Below, piece by piece: positions 16,157 to 24,324 of a stretch of 64,000 nt of DNA. The notes under the pieces are model-generated. The model was not told the DNA's origin, made no database searches, and saw nothing but the letters and a program-made list of their open reading frames with translations. Each line of letters begins with the position of its first letter. The stretch's first letter is position 1. Where the stretch lies: the NCBI RefSeq assembly GCF_026341515.1, contig NZ_JAPEOK010000001.1, positions 4,712,001-4,776,000 on the forward strand, in the 5' to 3' direction. The translations under genes were made by a program, and so were the position numbers. This DNA is from Streptomyces sp. NBC_00878 (GTDB lineage: Bacteria > Actinomycetota > Actinomycetes > Streptomycetales > Streptomycetaceae).

Positions 16157-18142
16157 GTGCCGGTGAACAGGCGACTGCCGCTTAGCGAGGGTGAGGCGTC
16201 CCGTACCGCGTGTGCCCGTGGCCTGTTGCGTACCGGGGTGGATGAGAGGAGCGGGGAGGTCCTCACTGCGCCAGTGTTGGCGGAGCGGGTGGGGTGGGCT
16301 GCCGGTCTGGTGTCCGGCATGGTCACCGACCTGCTGGCCGAGCACTGGAATGCCGCCGATGTGGACGTGCTGGCCGCGGGTGAGGATGCCGGGGGGCGGG
16401 TGCTGCCGTCGAACGCGTGGATGGCGCTGCGCCGTCTGGGCTGGACCACCGCACCGGCCGAGGGGGTCCGTGTCAACGACCGCATCGTGCGCATGGCCCA
16501 GGAACAGGCCGGGCGCACTCTGCGGTCGGTGAAATGGCGGGCCGATCTGGCCGCCGGAGTCATGAAGACATGGCCTGTCGAACCGGGCAAGCGCACCCCT
16601 CAGGAGTGGGATGCCGTCCGCGAGGCGATCCCTGGCGGGCCACATCTGCCGTCCAGCGTCATCACGTCCCGCACGCGGCAGGTCGTCGCCTTTCAGCGCA
16701 GGCACGGCCGGTTACCTGCCAGCGTGTTCGAGCTGGAGAGAGCGCCTCATGGCGCGCGGATGCTGTTGTTGTCCGCGTGCGACAGCCAACAGGCCACGAT
16801 CGCGCGGGGTGAGGATCCCGGCCGGGCGCTGCTGCGACTGCAGTTGCCCACCCGCCCCGATCCGCGCTCCTACCGGGACTGGACGTGGGTGGCGTGCCCG
16901 ATCACGCTGCCGCCGACGGTCCCGCCCGACGCGCTGCTGCACCTGCCCACCCTGCGACTCCACCACGGCACGGTGAGGGCCGATCTGGCCTACACCCACA
17001 CCGTGCCGAAAGCCCGGCACGCCGGGCACGCAGTTGCGCTCGGCGTGGACTGGGGGCTGAACACGCTGCTCAGCGCGGGAGCGGTCCGCCAGAATGACGA
17101 CGGCAGGATCAGCCTTCTCGGGACCGGAGGCATGTTCCGGGCGGCCGGTGTCCTGGCCAAACAGCACCGGCTGCGCCGCGAGGGCGAGCACCTGCACGCC
17201 AAGAAGGACCAGTATGAGCGGCTCATCGCCGGAGCCGACACGCACCCGTTGACCGGCAAGCACACTGTCCTGGCCGACGAGATCCGGCACATCTCGGCCC
17301 GGCGGTCGAACCTCAACGACGCGCTCGCCTGGTCCGCCGCCCGCTGGGTGGTCGACCAGGGCATCGCCGCCGACGCGACTGCGATCTACGTCGAGGACCT
17401 CCGGTCGATGGAGGCGCGGGGCATGGGCCGCTCCCTGAACACCCGGCTCTCCCAGGCCGTGCGCGGGCAGATCGTCGAACGGATGCGGCACCTGGCCGCC
17501 GAGGTGGGCATCGCCGTCGTGACGGTCCCGGCCCGCAACACCTCCCGGCACTGTCCCCGGTGCCTCACCCCGCTGCGCCACCGCAAGGCCCCCGACCGGC
17601 CCACCACACCGGGCTGGAAATGGGCCGCGTGCCCCGACTCCGGGTGCGGTTGGCAGGGCGACCGCGACACCGGGGCCTGGCAGCGCATCGCCGCACGCGG
17701 CCTGACCCACCAGTCCAAGACCGTGGTGGATCGCACCAGCGGCATCCTGGTTGTCCGCAGCGTGGTCGACCGGCTCGAAGCCACCGCCGTGGTCACCCCG
17801 GACACCGCCGAGACCCGCCGGAAGGACCGGTCCAAGACCGGCCCCACCCGGCGCAGGAAACCACGCCCCGCGCCCAGGCGACGCAGGGCACCCTCCCCCA
17901 CCGGCCCATGCGGTCCGGCGGGCAAGCGTCCGGAGGGACACGCACCAACGGACCGGACTCGGCTGCCCCGCGCAGCCCACCGGCACCAGGGCGTGACAAC
18001 GATCAGCACACCCACCATCGGCTCTCACCGGCCACGGGGAGCGGCACTGGGCGCGGGATTCCACCTGCACGCTCACGCCACTGCCCCACGATGGGAAATC
18101 CCGTTGCCAGACACCACGTCCTGCATGGGATCGCTTAGCTGA
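16157..18142 (+). CDS. Orphan TnpB/Cas12-superfamily RuvC nuclease-like protein
   Basis: A 661-residue protein whose middle third is a TnpB-type RuvC nuclease. RuvC-I is 'GVDWGLNTLL' (D298), RuvC-II 'IYVEDLRSM' (E413), and RuvC-III 'GDRDTGAWQRIAARG' (D504), so the acidic triad is complete. Between II and III lies a zinc ribbon, C466-x2-C469 ('CPRCLTPLRHRK') and C492-x4-C497 ('CPDSGCGW'). Typical TnpB is about 400 residues; here about 290 unfamiliar residues precede RuvC-I and about 120 very basic, Pro/Arg-rich residues follow. No tnpA, CRISPR array or cas gene is adjacent. GTG at 16157 follows GAGGGG; GTG at 16163 is equally possible. An RNA-guided DNA-binding or cleaving role is inferred from family only. 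Confidence 0.8.
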   Translation: MPVNRRLPLSEGEASRTACARGLLRTGVDERSGEVLTAPVLAERVGWAAGLVSGMVTDLLAEHWNAADVDVLAAGEDAGGRVLPSNAWMALRRLGWTTAPAEGVRVNDRIVRMAQEQAGRTLRSVKWRADLAAGVMKTWPVEPGKRTPQEWDAVREAIPGGPHLPSSVITSRTRQVVAFQRRHGRLPASVFELERAPHGARMLLLSACDSQQATIARGEDPGRALLRLQLPTRPDPRSYRDWTWVACPITLPPTVPPDALLHLPTLRLHHGTVRADLAYTHTVPKARHAGHAVALGVDWGLNTLLSAGAVRQNDDGRISLLGTGGMFRAAGVLAKQHRLRREGEHLHAKKDQYERLIAGADTHPLTGKHTVLADEIRHISARRSNLNDALAWSAARWVVDQGIAADATAIYVEDLRSMEARGMGRSLNTRLSQAVRGQIVERMRHLAAEVGIAVVTVPARNTSRHCPRCLTPLRHRKAPDRPTTPGWKWAACPDSGCGWQGDRDTGAWQRIAARGLTHQSKTVVDRTSGILVVRSVVDRLEATAVVTPDTAETRRKDRSKTGPTRRRKPRPAPRRRRAPSPTGPCGPAGKRPEGHAPTDRTRLPRAAHRHQGVTTISTPTIGSHRPRGAALGAGFHLHAHATAPRWEIPLPDTTSCMGSLS

Positions 18143-18187
18143 TCAGAGACGCTAATGCTCCGGCGGCTGCTGACAAGACGTCGCCGG
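18135..18187 (+). promoter_or_regulatory. Paired inverted repeats at the 3' end of the nuclease-like gene
   Basis: TTAGC...GCTAA (18135-18155) spans the stop codon and CCGGCG...CGCCGG (18160-18187) follows directly. They could be a terminator, or the end of a guide-RNA-like transcript as found at TnpB right ends. Stems are short, so this is tentative. Confidence 0.35.
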
Positions 18188-18221
18188 ATTGTTCCTCCGC
18201 GCTGGGAACTACCCTGGTCGG

Positions 18222-18470
18222 GTGCGTGACAAAACCCAAACGAATTCCGCCGCGACCGGAGACGGACTGATCCGTGCCGGGGCCATCGTGTTCTTCGTCG
18301 GTGCGGTGGCCACGTTGGTCACTGTGGCCCCGTTGCTGCTTGGTACGACGCCCTTTCCTACGTACATGTTCGGGTTGAGCATGTTGATGGGGGTTGGGTT
18401 CCTGATTGCGGGAGCGGGGGTGTTTCAGTCGATTGCCAGTGGGCGGCGGCAGGCGCGCGAAGGTCCCTAA
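18222..18470 (+). CDS. Small two-helix membrane protein
   Basis: An 82-residue protein with two hydrophobic helices, 'AGAIVFFVGAVATLVTVAPL' and 'TYMFGLSMLMGVGFLIAGAG', a polar N terminus ('VRDKTQTNSAATGDG') and a basic tail. GTG at 18222 is used; longer frames begin inside poor context. Its stop codon overlaps that of the convergent HAD gene by 4 bp. It is a conserved type of Streptomyces hypothetical membrane protein; I cannot assign a function. Confidence 0.7.
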   Translation: MRDKTQTNSAATGDGLIRAGAIVFFVGAVATLVTVAPLLLGTTPFPTYMFGLSMLMGVGFLIAGAGVFQSIASGRRQAREGP

Positions 18471-19099
18471 AGGGGCGCGCCCTGGTGGCCCGCGAGCCAA
18501 CTCGGGAACTCCGTCAAGTCCGTGAGCACCACGTCCGCGCCCGCCTCCCGTAGTTCCTCCGCGCCGCACGGGCCCGTGGCCACCGCTACCGCGAGGGCGT
18601 TCGCGGTGTGGGCTCCGCGTACGTCGCCGGTGTGGTCGCCGACGTAGATGCCCGCGTCGTACTCGCGCAGCGCTTCCGCCTTGCGTTCGGCCCACAGGTC
18701 TCCGATGACGGCGTCGGGCTCGATGCCGAGGTGGCTGAGATGCAGCTTGGCATTCGGCTCGTACTTGGCGGTGACGACGATCGCCCGGCCCCCGGCCGCC
18801 CGCACCGCCGCTATCGCCTCGCGGGCGCCGGCCATCGCGGGCGTCGCGGCGATGGCGTGCGTGGGATACATCGCGCGGTAGACGTCCGCCACGGCCTCGA
18901 CCTGGTCGGCCGGGAACCAGTTGACCAGCTCTTCCGCGAGCGGCGGCCCGAGCCTCGTGATGGCCAGGTCGGCGTCGATGTACGTCCCCGTCCGCGCGGA
19001 AAGCGCCTGGTAGCAGGCGTGGATACCGGGCCGGGAGTCGATGAGGGTCATGTCGAGGTCGAAGCCGACGGTCAGCGCGCGAGAAGTCATATGGGTCAT
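18467..19099 (-). CDS. HAD-superfamily phosphatase
   Basis: A 210-residue Mg2+-dependent hydrolase of the phosphoglycolate-phosphatase type. Motif I is 'FDLDMTLIDSRPG' (nucleophile and acid/base Asp near residues 12-14), motif II 'AIVVTAKY', the Lys of motif III is in 'AKLHLSHLG' or 'ERKAEALR', and motif IV 'IYVGDHTGDV'. A helical cap lies between I and II. The Thr-Ala in 'VVTAK' is normal for the family. The substrate is unknown. ATG at 19099 is used; ATG at 19090 is possible, and neither has a strong ribosome-binding site. Confidence 0.88.
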   Translation of the reverse strand: MTHMTSRALTVGFDLDMTLIDSRPGIHACYQALSARTGTYIDADLAITRLGPPLAEELVNWFPADQVEAVADVYRAMYPTHAIAATPAMAGAREAIAAVRAAGGRAIVVTAKYEPNAKLHLSHLGIEPDAVIGDLWAERKAEALREYDAGIYVGDHTGDVRGAHTANALAVAVATGPCGAEELREAGADVVLTDLTEFPSWLAGHQGAPL

Positions 19100-19213
19100 T
19101 GTGCCCAGCGAAGATGGCCCACTTGTGATGCTCCGGTGAGCAACAGCGCCCCCGCCCGTCCCGCACCACACCGGCTCGGCCCGTCCCGCACCCTCCCCAA
19201 GGGGGCGTACCCC

Positions 19214-20284
19214 TTACGACCTCGGGCGCTGTGATCTCCACACCAGGTACAGCGCCGAGGCGAAAGCCGCGACCCGCAGGACCCATGGCCAGGTCTCGGC
19301 GACCGCGGCGCTCATGTGGCCGTCCGCGATGGGTGCGCCCCAGCGGCGTTCCGTACGGCCCCAGATCCAGACCAGGCCCGCGGTGACGGCCAGGCCGGGG
19401 AGGCCGAGGACGGCCAGTTTCGACTCGCTGGGGCTGAGGCGGCGCGAGAGGTAGGCGATGAGCCAGCCGAGGCCGAGCATGACGAGGTTGCCGATGACGG
19501 CGCCGGCGACCAGCAGGGCGGCGGCGAGCAGGAGGAGGGGGTTCGTCCAGCCGCCGCCGATCGGGCGCAGGCGGGGGACGAAACGGCGGGTCTTCGTGTC
19601 GGCCGTGCCGGCCGCCGCGTCCGCCTCCGCCGCCTCGACGGGAGCCTTGGGTACGGCGCCCGGTACCGCCGACTTCGGGTTCCGCTCGTCCTTCCCACCG
19701 GGATCCTCGGGATCCGCGGGCTTCTCGGGCCCCTCGGGCTTCTCGGACGGTGGCTTGAGCAGGTCGGGGATCTCGATGCCGCCGGTGAACCCCGGCACGC
19801 TGTCCATCGCCCCGAACGGGCTGCCGCCGCCCACCCGCCACCAGTCGGGCTGCCCGGAGCCGAGTTCCTCCGCGCTCGCGAGGTGCGGCGGGGAGGGCGC
19901 GGAGTCGGCCGGCTCGGGGACGTCGGGCTCGGCGGGGCGCGGCCGGGGGACGACTCGGCGCAGGCGCTTCGACCGCGACTCGGGCTCCTGGGCGCGCTGG
20001 ACGGGGACGGCCGCCCGGGGCTCCGCCCGGCCCCCTGAACCGCCGCCCTCGCCGCCACCGGCGTTCGCGGCGGAGACCACCGACTCGGGGCTGCCGAGCC
20101 GTTCGAGGATGCGGCGGACCGCGGCCGGACTGTCGACGGTCGCCTTGGCCCGGCGCCGGTCGATCTCGTTCCGCAGCTCGGACACCAGGCGCATGCGGGT
20201 GCCCGACGGCAGCTGCCGTTGCTGAGCCACGTCACCGACACGGCTCAGATACTCGTAGACGACCTGGTCGCTCTCGATACCCAC
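19214..20284 (-). CDS. Membrane protein with HAAS-like N-terminal domain
   Basis: A 356-residue protein. Residues 1-75 form a helical domain ('YEYLSRVGDVAQQRQLPSGT', 'RLVSELRNEIDRRR', 'AAVRRILERLGSPESVV') like the HAAS/DUF1700 signalling modules near PadR regulators. A long Pro/Glu-rich linker follows, then about four membrane helices starting 'NPLLLLAAALLVAGAVIGNL'. GTG at 20284 follows GGAGGGG. It ends about 110 bp before the HAD gene start and may share its transcript. No PadR gene is present, so its partner is unknown. Confidence 0.7.
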   Translation of the reverse strand: MGIESDQVVYEYLSRVGDVAQQRQLPSGTRMRLVSELRNEIDRRRAKATVDSPAAVRRILERLGSPESVVSAANAGGGEGGGSGGRAEPRAAVPVQRAQEPESRSKRLRRVVPRPRPAEPDVPEPADSAPSPPHLASAEELGSGQPDWWRVGGGSPFGAMDSVPGFTGGIEIPDLLKPPSEKPEGPEKPADPEDPGGKDERNPKSAVPGAVPKAPVEAAEADAAAGTADTKTRRFVPRLRPIGGGWTNPLLLLAAALLVAGAVIGNLVMLGLGWLIAYLSRRLSPSESKLAVLGLPGLAVTAGLVWIWGRTERRWGAPIADGHMSAAVAETWPWVLRVAAFASALYLVWRSQRPRS

Positions 20285-20369
20285 GAAGTCCCCTCCGGGG
20301 CGGGTGCGTCGAATACCCCGTGGGACGACGTTAGCGCAGGGTGGTGGGCGCGCGGTGGGCGCGGACGCG

Positions 20370-20578
20370 GGTCAGGACCCGGGTCAGGTCGCGGGTCAGG
20401 ACCCGGGTCAGGACCCGGGTCAGGTCGCGGATCGGGGCACGGGTCGGGGCACGGGTCAGTCGCCGGTCGGGCCGCGGGTCGGGTCGCCGGTCGGATCGCG
20501 GGTCAGGTCGCCGGTCGGATCGCGGGTCAGGTCGCCGGTCGGATCGCGGGTCAGGTCGCCGGTCGGATCGCGGGTCAG
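20370..20578. repeat. 12-bp and 24-bp tandem repeat array
   Basis: From about 20370 to 20455 the sequence repeats CGGGTCAGGACC-like 12-mers. From 20483 to 20578 the 24-mer made of GTCGCCGGTCGG followed by ATCGCGGGTCAG is repeated exactly four times. The last repeat supplies the stop codon of the gene fragment that follows. The perfection of the 24-mers suggests recent expansion. Confidence 0.9.
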
Positions 20579-20745
20579 GTCGGCTCGCACAGCCGTGGGT
20601 TCTCCACTTCCGAGCAGAGGCGGTTGCCGTACTCGCGCAGGACGTCCCTGCCGCCCTGTTCGGTGAGGTAGGTCAGGAAGGCCGCGGCTATGGAGCCCGC
20701 GGGCGGTTCGCCGTAGGTGCCGCCCTCGGATCCCCCAATCCCCTT
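20575..20745 (-). pseudogene. C-terminal fragment of a solute-binding-like protein
   Basis: About 55 residues ending 'AAFLTYLTEQGGRDVLREYG' and then 'CSEVENPRLCEP' look like the last helices of a phosphate-type (PstS-like) substrate-binding protein. No upstream coding sequence in the same frame resembles the rest of such a protein, and the frame ends inside the 24-bp repeat array, so both ends look damaged. Identification is from memory of the family and uncertain. The rest of the gap to 20944 is non-coding. Confidence 0.4.
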
Positions 20746-20944
20746 GATCGATAAAGCAGTTGGCCGGGAGCCCAGGGTGACGACCGCGGGTGGAGTGTTG
20801 CCAGGGGTGCCGTGTTCCTCCTGAGGAAGTTCATCCCGTGGCCATCTGGGAAACGTTCCGTTCGCCCGATGTCCGCCCGGGGCGCAGGCCGCGGGCCCTC
20901 GTACACCGCCGCCGCCCGGCCCGCCACCCGCTACCGTTGACCGG

Positions 20945-23539
20945 ATGAGCAGCGATGAGAAGCAGGTGGCCCCGCGGTCCCTCGCGGAGGCGCTCCGCGT
21001 GAAGGACGACGGTTCCCTGGCCGCGCTCCTGCGCGCCCGCCCCGACCTCATCACGCCCGTACCGACCGACCTCACGCAGCTCGCGACCCGCGCCGGCACC
21101 CGTGCCTCGGTGATCCGCGCCCTGGAGCGCCTGGACCGGTTCGCGCTCCAGACGGCTCAGGCGCTGGCCGTGGCCCCGGAGCCGGCCGAGTACGGGACGC
21201 TCCTGGCGCTGCTGGCCGGTGACGAGGACGACCCCGCGGTCGTCGGCGCGTTCCCGCACGCCCTGGCCGCGCTGCGCGATCAGGCCCTGGTGTGGGGTAC
21301 GGACGACCGGCTCCGCCTGGTCCGCACGGCCCGCGAACTGCTCGCGCCGTCGCCGCAGCACCCGTCGCCGACGGGCCTCGGCCCCACGGTCGCGGAGGCC
21401 ACGACGGGCATGTCCCCGGGCCGTATCCAGGAGCTCCTCACGACGGCGGAGCTGCCCACGACGCACGACGCGGTGTCGGCCGTGGCGTCCCTGACCGCCC
21501 TCTTCACCGACCGCGCCCGGATGGCGGCCCTGCTCGCCACGGCCCCGCCCGACTCCCTGGACGTCCTCTCCCGGCTGGTCTGGGGCCCGCCGTACGGCCA
21601 GGTGACCGCCGAACCGGCCGCGCACCTGCGGTGGCTCCTGGACCGCGGACTGCTCCTGCCGACGGCTCCCGGCACGGTCGTCCTGCCCCGCGAGGTCGCC
21701 CTCCACCTGCGCGCGGGCCGCGCGCACCGGAACACCGAGCCGCTGCCGCCCGCCGTCGAGCCCGCCGCCACGCACCGTCCACAGGTTGTGGACACGACGG
21801 CGGCCGGCCAGGCGTACACCGCGCTCGCGACCGTCGAGGAACTGCTGAAGGACTGGGACGAGGGCGGCCCGGCCGTCCTGCGCGCGGGCGGCCTGAGCGT
21901 ACGGGACCTCAAGCGCACCGCGGTGGCCCTGGACGTACCGGAGCCGGTCGCCGCCTTCTGGGTCGAACTCGCCTACGCGGCGGGCCTGTTGGCGTCGGAC
22001 GGCGGTGGGGGCACCTCCCACGCCCTTAAGGCAGTGGGGGACGAGGAGCGGTACGCGGCGACCCCGGCGTACGACGAGTGGCTGGAACTCCCGGCGGCCG
22101 AGCGCTGGACGCGGCTGGCCACGGCGTGGCTGTCGGCAACCCGCACGGCGGGCGTGATCGGCGGCCGGGACGCCAAGGAGCGCACCCTGTCGGCCCTGGG
22201 TCCCGGCCTCGACCGCTCGGCCGCCCCCGAGGTCCGCCACCGCGTCCTGGCGCTCCTCGCCGCGCTCCCCGAGGGCGCCTCCGCGTCCCCCGACGCCCTC
22301 GTCGCCCGCCTCCACTGGGAGCGCGCGCTGCGCGGGACCGCCGCCTCGGACGACCTGCGCGCCCGGCTCGCCCGGTGGACGCTGACCGAGGCGGAGTCAC
22401 TGGGGATCACCGGGCGGGGGGCGCTGTCGGCGCACGGGCGGGCGCTGCTCGGGGCCGAACCGAGCGCACCGGCTCCGCGGCAGCCGTCCGGCCCCGGCGA
22501 CAAGCTCCCCGTCCACCACCACACGCACCACCGTCCGGCGCTCCCGCCGGAACCCCGCTCGCCCGCGGAACTGGCCTCCGCCGCCGCCCGCGCCCGCCGC
22601 CTCCTCACGCCCCTCCTGCCCGAGCCCCTCGACCACGTCCTCCTCCAGGCGGACCTGACGGCGGTGGCCCCCGGCCCGCTGGAACGCCCCCTCGCGGACA
22701 TGCTGGACGTCCTCGCGGACGTGGAGTCGAAGGGCGGGGCGACGGTGTACCGCTTCACGCCGGGCTCCGTCCGCCGTGCCCTGGACGCGGGCCGCTCGGC
22801 CTCCGACCTGCACGCCTTCCTCACCGCGCACTCCCGTACGCCGATTCCGCAGCCGCTCACCTACCTCATCGACGACGTGGCGCGCAGGCACGGCCACCTG
22901 CGGATCGGCGCGGCATCGGCGTACGTCCGCTGCGACGACGACGCCGTACTGAACGAGATCCTCGCCGACAAGCGCTCCCAGGGGCTGCGGCTGCGCCGCC
23001 TCGCGCCCACGGTGCTGGCCACCCAGGCCGACCCGGCCACGCTGCTCGACGGGCTGCGCGCGATGGGCTTCGCACCGGCCGCCGAGTCCGCCGAGGGCGA
23101 CGTACTGATCACCCGCGCGCACGCCCACCGCACGCCCCCGCGCACGGCGCCCGAGCCGGTACCCGACGGTCCGCCGTCCCCCGACACCACCCTGCTGAGC
23201 GCCGCGATCCGGGCCATCCGCGCGGGCGACCTGGCCTCCACGACCCCGCACAAGCCCTCCGCCTCCGCCACTGCCACCGCCGTTCCCGGCCGCAACGGCA
23301 CGCTCCCGCGCACCACCTCCGCCGAGACGCTCGCCACCATGCAGGCCGCCGTCCTCACCGGCGACACCCTCTGGATCGGCTACGTCAACGCCGAGGGCTC
23401 CGCCAGCCAGCGCGTCATCGCCCCGATCCGGGTGGAGGGCGGCTTCGTCACGGCGTACGACCACACCGCGGACGAGGTCCGCACGTACCCGCTGCACCGC
23501 GTGACGGGCGTGGCGGAACTGGCGGACGAGCAGGCCTGA
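20945..23539 (+). CDS. Helicase-associated protein with C-terminal WYL-like domain
   Basis: An 864-residue protein of the 'helicase C-terminal domain' (XPB/Ssl2 N-terminal-like) family of actinobacteria. The N-terminal half is helical with winged-helix segments; about residues 595-720 hold 'PLLPEPLDHVLLQADLTAVA' and 'VYRFTPGSVRRALDAGRSAS', the damage-recognition-like domain shared with XPB helicases. The last 70 residues ('TGDTLWIGYVNAEGSASQRV', 'PIRVEGGFVTAYDHTADEVR') form a WYL fold, which senses ligands or nucleic acid. It has no ATPase motifs. The XPB helicase it may work with lies 4 kb downstream on the same strand. A repeat insertion encodes 'GGGGTSHALKAVGDE' near residue 355. Confidence 0.85.
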   Translation: MSSDEKQVAPRSLAEALRVKDDGSLAALLRARPDLITPVPTDLTQLATRAGTRASVIRALERLDRFALQTAQALAVAPEPAEYGTLLALLAGDEDDPAVVGAFPHALAALRDQALVWGTDDRLRLVRTARELLAPSPQHPSPTGLGPTVAEATTGMSPGRIQELLTTAELPTTHDAVSAVASLTALFTDRARMAALLATAPPDSLDVLSRLVWGPPYGQVTAEPAAHLRWLLDRGLLLPTAPGTVVLPREVALHLRAGRAHRNTEPLPPAVEPAATHRPQVVDTTAAGQAYTALATVEELLKDWDEGGPAVLRAGGLSVRDLKRTAVALDVPEPVAAFWVELAYAAGLLASDGGGGTSHALKAVGDEERYAATPAYDEWLELPAAERWTRLATAWLSATRTAGVIGGRDAKERTLSALGPGLDRSAAPEVRHRVLALLAALPEGASASPDALVARLHWERALRGTAASDDLRARLARWTLTEAESLGITGRGALSAHGRALLGAEPSAPAPRQPSGPGDKLPVHHHTHHRPALPPEPRSPAELASAAARARRLLTPLLPEPLDHVLLQADLTAVAPGPLERPLADMLDVLADVESKGGATVYRFTPGSVRRALDAGRSASDLHAFLTAHSRTPIPQPLTYLIDDVARRHGHLRIGAASAYVRCDDDAVLNEILADKRSQGLRLRRLAPTVLATQADPATLLDGLRAMGFAPAAESAEGDVLITRAHAHRTPPRTAPEPVPDGPPSPDTTLLSAAIRAIRAGDLASTTPHKPSASATATAVPGRNGTLPRTTSAETLATMQAAVLTGDTLWIGYVNAEGSASQRVIAPIRVEGGFVTAYDHTADEVRTYPLHRVTGVAELADEQA
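22005..22041. repeat. Small palindromic repeat inside a coding sequence
   Basis: GTGGGGGCACCTCCCACGCC followed by CTTAAGGCAGTGGGGGA. The arms CCCACGCCC and GGCAGTGGG pair around TTAA with one mismatch. It has the look of the short dispersed elements usually found between Streptomyces genes, but here it is in frame within the helicase-associated gene and adds a Gly-rich loop. Confidence 0.65.
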
Positions 23540-23783
23540 GGCGGGCCATAGGCGGACCTGAGGCAGGCGCGGGCAGGGGCGGGCGGCGGGCGGGGGCGGG
23601 GACCTGAGGCAGGCCCGGGCAGGCCCGGGCGGGGGCGGAGGGCTGGTCCCGCCTCCCTCCTCCGGTCACTCGTCCGGGTGTACGCGGCGGTTCATGCACG
23701 CCACGCCGGACGGTTCCCACCCATGAGCGACCTTCGAGGACCTCCCGCATCGTCGCGCGAGTCGTGGGGCAGCCACTGGTCGT

Positions 23784-23831
23784 CCTGATCACGCACCCGC
23801 CTGATCACACACCGGCCTGATCACCCAACCA
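23784..23831. repeat. Three 16-bp repeats each with a TGATCA core
   Basis: CCTGATCACGCACCCG, CCTGATCACACACCGG and CCTGATCACCCAACCA lie head to tail directly before the AGGAGG of the small peptide gene. TGATCA is a perfect palindrome, so this could be a cooperative operator. The rest of the 304-bp gap from 23540 is G+C-rich repetitive sequence (GGGCGGGCG and GCAGGC runs). Confidence 0.75.
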
Positions 23832-23843
23832 GGAGGTAGTCCC

Positions 23844-23960
23844 ATGCGCACTGCTCGTCGTGTCGCCACCGTTCTGATCGGTACCGCCGCGCTGCTCGGC
23901 GCACTCGCGTCCCAGGCCGCGGCGATCGGCATCGATCTCGGCGGGGGCCTGACCCTCTGA
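23844..23960 (+). CDS. Very small secreted peptide precursor (38 residues)
   Basis: ATG at 23844 follows a near-perfect AGGAGGTAG box with 7-8 nt spacing. The protein is a Sec-type signal peptide ('MRTARRVATVLIGTAALLGA', then 'LASQAAA') with an Ala-x-Ala cleavage site, and a predicted mature peptide of only about 11 residues, 'IGIDLGGGLTL'. The frame ends in TGA. The strong ribosome-binding site and textbook signal argue that it is real. A second small secreted protein follows 109 bp downstream. The role is unknown; a signalling or surface-active peptide is possible. Confidence 0.65.
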   Translation: MRTARRVATVLIGTAALLGALASQAAAIGIDLGGGLTL

Positions 23961-24069
23961 GGCGGCCCCCGCACGCCCCGCGGGCCGGACTCGGCATCCC
24001 GAGTCCGGCCCGTCCCCTCCGTGGGCCCCCACCCACGCTCAGCAGCGTTCGAAAGGCTTCAGAAACCCC

Positions 24070-24324
24070 ATGCGTCCCACGCTCCCGACCCGTACGGCGA
24101 CTCCGGCCGCGACCCGTACGGCGATCCGTACCGCCGCCATCGCCACCCTGTTCGCCTCGGTCGCGCTGATCGGCGTGCTCGCTCCGCAGGCCGCCGCCGC
24201 CCCGCTCGCCCAGCCCGCCCTGCCGCTGCCCATCCCGATCGCCGCCGCCGAACCGCTCGTCACGGAGGGGGTCACGGTCGAGGGGCCGCTGGTCAACAAC
24301 ATCACTCTGCCCACGCTGAATTGA
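24070..24324 (+). CDS. Small secreted protein, 3' end altered by the tnpB element
   Basis: An 84-residue exported protein: a basic Thr/Arg-rich start ('LPTRTATPAATRTAIRT'), a hydrophobic core ('IATLFASVALIGVLAPQAAA') cleaved near 'AAA', and a Pro/Leu-rich mature part of about 40 residues ('PALPLPIPIAAAEPLVTEG', 'GPLVNNITLPTLN'). No cysteine is present. ATG at 24070 has only a weak upstream box ('GAAAGGCTTCAG'). The stop codon TGA lies at the junction with the right end of the IS605-type element, so the original C terminus may have been longer. Confidence 0.65.
   Translation: MRPTLPTRTATPAATRTAIRTAAIATLFASVALIGVLAPQAAAAPLAQPALPLPIPIAAAEPLVTEGVTVEGPLVNNITLPTLN

Noticed and set aside
20483..20578. 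Regular 24-bp repeats considered as a CRISPR array
   Set aside because: Units are head to tail with no unique spacers, and no cas genes are near. The same holds for the arrays at 36919 and 39766.
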